A stretch of DNA of 64,000 nt from positions 75,267 to 139,266 of the forward strand of contig JBGAHR010000006.1 of the NCBI GenBank assembly GCA_044226045.1. Direction: 5' to 3'. A program made the translations under genes and the position numbers. The stretch's first letter is position 1. Each line of letters begins with the position of its first letter. This document shows, in pieces, positions 60,477-64,000 of the stretch. The notes below the pieces were generated by a model. The model had not been told where the DNA came from. It made no database searches and worked only from the letters and a program-made list of their open reading frames with translations. The stretch is from Endoryza sp044226045. Its GTDB lineage: Bacteria > Bacteroidota > Bacteroidia > Chitinophagales > Chitinophagaceae.

Positions 60477-62873
60477 TTACTCGCTCATCATTTCGCGGAT
60501 CACATCCACTATTTCTTCCACATTGGGTTTGCTGAAATAATCTCCATCGCTGCCATAGCTGGGGCGATGGGCCTTGCCGGCAATGGTGCGCGGCGATACA
60601 TCCAGGTAACGGTAACCACCCTGCTTTTCCATCACTTCCGTGAACATGAAAGCCGTGGCGCCACCCGGCACATCTTCATCCACAAACACAATACGGCTGG
60701 TTTTCTTCAGCGATTCCAGGATCTTATGGTGAATATCAAAAGGAAGCAGGGTTTGAACATCTACAATTTCACACTGGATGTCCTGTCTTTCAAGTACCCT
60801 GGCCGCTTCCTGCACAATTCTGAGCGTGGAGCCATAGGAAACAATGGTGATGTCATCTCCCTCCCTGATCACTTCCGGTACTCCTAACGGCACCTGGTAG
60901 TCGAGAAGATTGGATGGCAGTTTTTCTTTCAGGCGATAACCATTGAGGCATTCCACCATAATGGCCGGATCATTGCCAGCCAGCAGGGTATTGTACAGGC
61001 CTACCGCCTGCACCATATTCCTCGGCACACAAATATGCATTCCGCGAAGGGTGCTTAACATCATCGCCATGGGAGAACCGCTGTGCCAGATTCCCTCGAG
61101 CCGGTGTCCGCGGGTCCTGACCAGGATAGGCGCACTTTGTCTTCCCTTGGATCGCCAGTGCAGGGAAGCTGCATCGTCTGTCAATGGCTGTAACCCATAT
61201 ACCAGGTAATCGATGTATTGTATTTCTGCAATGGGTCTTAGTCCGCGCATCGCCAGACCGATTCCCTGGCCCATGATTGTGAGTTCCCGTATGCCGCAAT
61301 CAAATATCCTGTTCTCACCATGCTTTGCCTGTAACCCGGCAAAACCCTGGTTAACATCTCCGATCTTTCCCACATCTTCTCCAAATGCCAGCACTTTATC
61401 ATTGTGACTGAACAACAAATCGAAATAGCGGTTCAATACTTCATAGCCGTTGACCAGGGGAGCGTCTACCGCATATTCTGGTTCATTGCCTGCAATACGC
61501 ATCGGGCTTCTGTCGCTTTCGCTGTACAAATGACTTCCGTAAGAAGCAACCCCTTTGTCTCTCCATTCCAGGAAGAACCGACGGGCAGCCCCTTCAGCCG
61601 GATTATTCTTCCCCGCGGCATCGCAGGCCGCATGAAGAGTAGTCAGTATATCTTTCCGCATTGGCTCGCGATTGGCGATCAACGCGTTTTTGAGTTGAAT
61701 CAGCGCCTCCGGATCCTCTCCCGCCTTTTCAATCAGCTGATCGAGTAAACGGGTTGTTTCTTCCACCAGCACACGGATCGGTTGAGAGAATTTCTCCCAG
61801 GCATTTTGCTTACCTGTTCTTACCGTTTCCTTTGCGGCTACCTCCAGTTCATTCAGCTCTTCCTCTGAAGCGAGTTCATTTTCCAGAATCCACTCTCTCA
61901 TTTTCTTATTACCATCCCACTCCCTTTCCCAGGCCAGCCGTTCCGGGCTTTTATATCGTTCATGGCTACCCGAAGTAGAATGCCCCTGTGGCTGGGTCAC
62001 TTCCTCAACATGGAAGAGTGCGGGTATATGCGTGTCGCGTATTTTTTGTATGGCCGTATCGAGTATTTCACACATGCCCGCATAATCCCAGGCTTTCAGT
62101 TTATAGATATCGATTCCGTTGGTGCCGTCTTTTCTTTGCATTCCCTTGAGGGCTTCGGAAATAGACCCTTTGGTTGTCTGGAACTTTTTGGGAACGGAGA
62201 TTCCATATCCATCATCCCACACAAAAAAAGCGATGGGCACCTGCAGCACGCCTGCCGCATTGATCGTTTCCCAGAAATGTCCTTCCGAGGTAGACGCATC
62301 ACCTATTGTGCAAAAGCAGACTTCATTGCCGTTGTTGCTGAGATCACCAAACTGCCTGAAGGCAGCTTCCTCTCTGAATAATTTGGAGGCCAATGCAAGT
62401 CCGAGGGAACGGGGCATTTGTGCCGCTGTGGGAGCCATGCCCGAGGTGATGTTTTTCCGGTTCACCAGGTCGAGCCAGTTGCCGTTTTCATCTACGAACG
62501 GAGAGGCGAAATGCGAATTCATTTGCCGGCCCGCGCTATGCGGATCATTGGCCGGATCGGGGTCGGCATACAATTGGGAGAAAAATTCTTCTACCGTTGC
62601 TACTCCGGTGGCAAATGCGAATGTCTGATCCCGGTAATAGCCGGATAAAAAATCACCTGGTTTAAAAAACTTCGCTGCTGCTACCTGCGCCACTTCTTTT
62701 CCGTCTCCGAAAATGCCGAATTTGGCCTTCCCGGTCAATACTTCCTTCCGTCCTAATAAACTGGCTTCCCGGCTTTCACAAGCCAGGCGGTAATCATTCA
62801 GTACCTCGTTTTTAAAGCGGTCGAACGAAAGCTTTTCGCCCGACAGCAGGTCGTTGGTAGAAGACATTTCCAT
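60477..62873 (-). CDS. Fused alpha/beta E1 of branched-chain 2-oxoacid dehydrogenase
   Basis: This 798-residue protein joins both E1 subunits in one chain. The alpha half (about 1-420) has the TPP/Mg motif GDASTSEGHFWETINAAGVLQVPIAFFVWDDGYG (in pieces) and the phospho-loop-like HSTSGSHERYKS. The beta half (about 470-798) has VLAFGEDVGKIGDVNQGFAGL, GQGIGLAMRGLRPIAEIQYIDY and VLVRTRGHRLEG-like segment. The enzyme decarboxylates branched-chain 2-oxoacids and passes acyl groups to E2 lipoate, supplying primers for the iso-branched fatty acids common in this phylum. No E2/E3 gene is adjacent. Separate subunits are the commoner arrangement; fusion is known in Bacteroidota. Confidence 0.92.
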   Translation of the reverse strand: MEMSSTNDLLSGEKLSFDRFKNEVLNDYRLACESREASLLGRKEVLTGKAKFGIFGDGKEVAQVAAAKFFKPGDFLSGYYRDQTFAFATGVATVEEFFSQLYADPDPANDPHSAGRQMNSHFASPFVDENGNWLDLVNRKNITSGMAPTAAQMPRSLGLALASKLFREEAAFRQFGDLSNNGNEVCFCTIGDASTSEGHFWETINAAGVLQVPIAFFVWDDGYGISVPKKFQTTKGSISEALKGMQRKDGTNGIDIYKLKAWDYAGMCEILDTAIQKIRDTHIPALFHVEEVTQPQGHSTSGSHERYKSPERLAWEREWDGNKKMREWILENELASEEELNELEVAAKETVRTGKQNAWEKFSQPIRVLVEETTRLLDQLIEKAGEDPEALIQLKNALIANREPMRKDILTTLHAACDAAGKNNPAEGAARRFFLEWRDKGVASYGSHLYSESDRSPMRIAGNEPEYAVDAPLVNGYEVLNRYFDLLFSHNDKVLAFGEDVGKIGDVNQGFAGLQAKHGENRIFDCGIRELTIMGQGIGLAMRGLRPIAEIQYIDYLVYGLQPLTDDAASLHWRSKGRQSAPILVRTRGHRLEGIWHSGSPMAMMLSTLRGMHICVPRNMVQAVGLYNTLLAGNDPAIMVECLNGYRLKEKLPSNLLDYQVPLGVPEVIREGDDITIVSYGSTLRIVQEAARVLERQDIQCEIVDVQTLLPFDIHHKILESLKKTSRIVFVDEDVPGGATAFMFTEVMEKQGGYRYLDVSPRTIAGKAHRPSYGSDGDYFSKPNVEEIVDVIREMMSE

Positions 62874-62944
62874 GCGGCAAAAATAGGGATACTAACACCC
62901 ATTTGTTCCGCCTGTTAAAAAAATGTCATTAGCCTGAAATTTTG

Positions 62945-62976
62945 TTGGCTTTTCCCCCGTTTAAACTGTATTTTTG
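62945..62976 (+). promoter_or_regulatory. Promoter of the DUF1573 gene pair
   Basis: TTGG (62945-62948, preceded by TTTTG) and TATTTTTG (62969-62976) are about 20 bases apart, and the -7 box fits TAnnTTTG. The ATG lies 23 bases downstream. Confidence 0.6.
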
Positions 62977-62999
62977 AACAGGTTAAATACAGGCCAACT

Positions 63000-63446
63000 A
63001 TGAAAAAGCTATTGTTCGTACTATTCATTTTTGCCGCTATTGGATCAAAAGCGCAATCCACTGCCACCCCTTCCGGCAAAGCCGATCCGCTTCAGATGAA
63101 GGAAACATCCCACGATTTTGGAAAAATACAGCAGGGTCGTCCGGTAACTTATATTTTTGAAATCACCAACGGTGGTACAGAACCCCTTCGTATTGAGAAT
63201 GTTCAGGCCAGTTGTGGATGCACAACCCCCGAATGGAGTTATGATCCGGTAAAACCCGGAGGCACTTCAAAAATAAAAGTGGGTTATAATTCCGCTTCAG
63301 AAGGTGTTTTTCAAAAAACCGTAACGATTTCCTATAATGGGAATATGACAAAAACCCTGACGATATCCGGCAATGTTTTCAAGGCGCCTGCCACCTCAGC
63401 CCCGGCAAATCCGTCTATAGCATTGTTGAAACAGGCAAACAAATAA
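63000..63446 (+). CDS. DUF1573 exported protein, copy 1
   Basis: This 148-residue protein has a signal peptide (MKKLLFVLFIFAAIGSKAQ) and one DUF1573 Ig-like domain: MKETSHDFGKIQQGRPVTYIFEITNGGTEPLRIENVQASCGCTTPEWS, in pieces, then GTSKIKVGYNSASEGVFQKTVTISYNG. The SCGCT motif is diagnostic of the family and the fold resembles the ASPM-SPD-2-Hydin (ASH) immunoglobulin type. Periplasmic or surface location is expected; function is unknown. A paralogue follows 31 bp downstream. Confidence 0.92.
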   Translation: MKKLLFVLFIFAAIGSKAQSTATPSGKADPLQMKETSHDFGKIQQGRPVTYIFEITNGGTEPLRIENVQASCGCTTPEWSYDPVKPGGTSKIKVGYNSASEGVFQKTVTISYNGNMTKTLTISGNVFKAPATSAPANPSIALLKQANK

Positions 63447-63477
63447 CAAAATATACTAACATAATAATTTGATTTGT

Positions 63478-63921
63478 ATGAAAAAAGCGCTTCTTCTCTT
63501 TACGCTGGCCTTTGCTTCCCTGTCGATCTTTGCGCAGGATGCCAGCCCCGCTCCCAAACCACAGGACCTGGTAAAGTTCAAAGAAATGAGTTACAACTTT
63601 GGCAAGATCAAACAAAGTGTGCCTGTAACACATGAATTTGTTTTTACCAATACTAGCGATAAGCCCATCGTTATTGAAACTGCGCAGCCTTCTTGCGGAT
63701 GTACCACTCCGGTATGGCCACAGGCGCCCGTTGCAAAAGGAAAAAGTGATAAGATTACTGCGGGATTCAATGCGGGTTCACTCGGCGCCTTCAATAAAAC
63801 AATCAGCGTGAAGATTGCCGGTGTGGATGGGTATGTCGTTCTGACCATTACCGGTGAAGTGCTGAACCCGGAAGATTACGCCAAATATGAGAAATCAAAA
63901 GGCGGATCAAAAGGCAAATAA
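63478..63921 (+). CDS. DUF1573 exported protein, copy 2
   Basis: This 147-residue protein has a signal peptide (MKKALLLFTLAFASLSIFAQ) and the DUF1573 domain: FKEMSYNFGKIKQSVPVTHEFVFTNTSDKPIVIETAQPSCGCTTPVWP in pieces, then GFNAGSLGAFNKTISVKIAG. It shares the SCGCTTPxW signature with copy 1, so the pair arose by tandem duplication. ATG at 63478 was chosen over an in-frame TTG three codons earlier. The C-terminus is Lys/Gly-rich (KYEKSKGGSKGK). The pair is probably one transcript, ended by the terminator just after. Confidence 0.92.
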   Translation: MKKALLLFTLAFASLSIFAQDASPAPKPQDLVKFKEMSYNFGKIKQSVPVTHEFVFTNTSDKPIVIETAQPSCGCTTPVWPQAPVAKGKSDKITAGFNAGSLGAFNKTISVKIAGVDGYVVLTITGEVLNPEDYAKYEKSKGGSKGK

Positions 63922-63951
63922 TGATCGATAATGATCGTCAATATTTTTATA

Positions 63952-63985
63952 CAAAGGCCCGCAGGAAGCGGGCCTTTGCTTTTTT
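63952..63985 (+). terminator. Terminator after the DUF1573 pair
   Basis: CAAAGGCCCGC and GCGGGCCTTTG form a perfect 11-bp stem with a 5-base loop, followed by CTTTTTT. Confidence 0.95.
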
Positions 63986-64000
63986 ATAGATATACATTTC

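Overview
The window reads as a chromosomal segment of a Bacteroidota bacterium, most likely in or near the Chitinophagaceae. I infer this from type IX secretion (T9SS) style C-terminal domains, a TonB-dependent receptor with an N-terminal CarboxypepD_reg-like domain, GIN-domain (DUF2807) proteins, a DUF4954 protein, Reg_prop/Y_Y_Y sensor kinase architecture, and promoters that fit the Bacteroidota form TTTG-N17-23-TAnnTTTG. Most genes are housekeeping or envelope genes. I see no prophage, insertion sequence, CRISPR array or rRNA operon.

Layout. 0-3 kb: the tail of an ECF sigma factor, an overlapping membrane/anti-sigma-like barrel protein, a SprB-repeat lipoprotein ending in a CX4CH cytochrome-like domain, and a small SET protein. 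3-8.7 kb: mgtE, then glmS followed by a beta-helix DUF4954 protein. 8.7-16 kb: three large secreted T9SS cargo proteins. 16-19 kb: der, the initiator tRNA and era, two ribosome-assembly GTPases flanking the tRNA that starts translation. 19-25 kb: a lipoprotein esterase, three tandem GIN-domain proteins, and a TPP-riboswitch-controlled TonB receptor. 25-31 kb: ddl-PASTA-rhodanese, ferredoxin, a LuxC-type acyl-CoA reductase, HtrA protease and a GH13 enzyme. 32-36 kb: ispH, accC, accB and efp. 36-39.4 kb: a BlaR1/BlaI-type pair with visible operators, and a thioredoxin-fold protein. 39-48 kb: mdh, a DUF418 membrane protein, a leftward run of dicarboxylate symporter, DedA, MFS transporter and glycosyltransferase 9, and an amino-acid permease. 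48-50 kb: a stand-alone Pvc16-like protein, a YebC regulator and a simple-repeat region. 50-59 kb: two secreted proteins with intramolecular-chaperone (S74) tails flank a membrane-anchored LuxR-like protein, a giant one-piece sensor kinase and a LytTR response regulator. 59-64 kb: PhzF, a fused branched-chain 2-oxoacid dehydrogenase E1, and two DUF1573 proteins.

The least expected features are these. (1) A family of degenerate simple-sequence arrays with strict 7-bp or 6-bp spacing; three of them form inverted arms around unrelated 60-75 bp centres. (2) An elongation factor P whose loop carries Arg32 in place of the usual Lys. (3) A BlaR1-type peptidase whose sensor end carries two TonB-plug-like repeats. 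(4) The 50-59 kb surface-protein and signalling locus. All functional statements come from reading the sequence. No database search was run.
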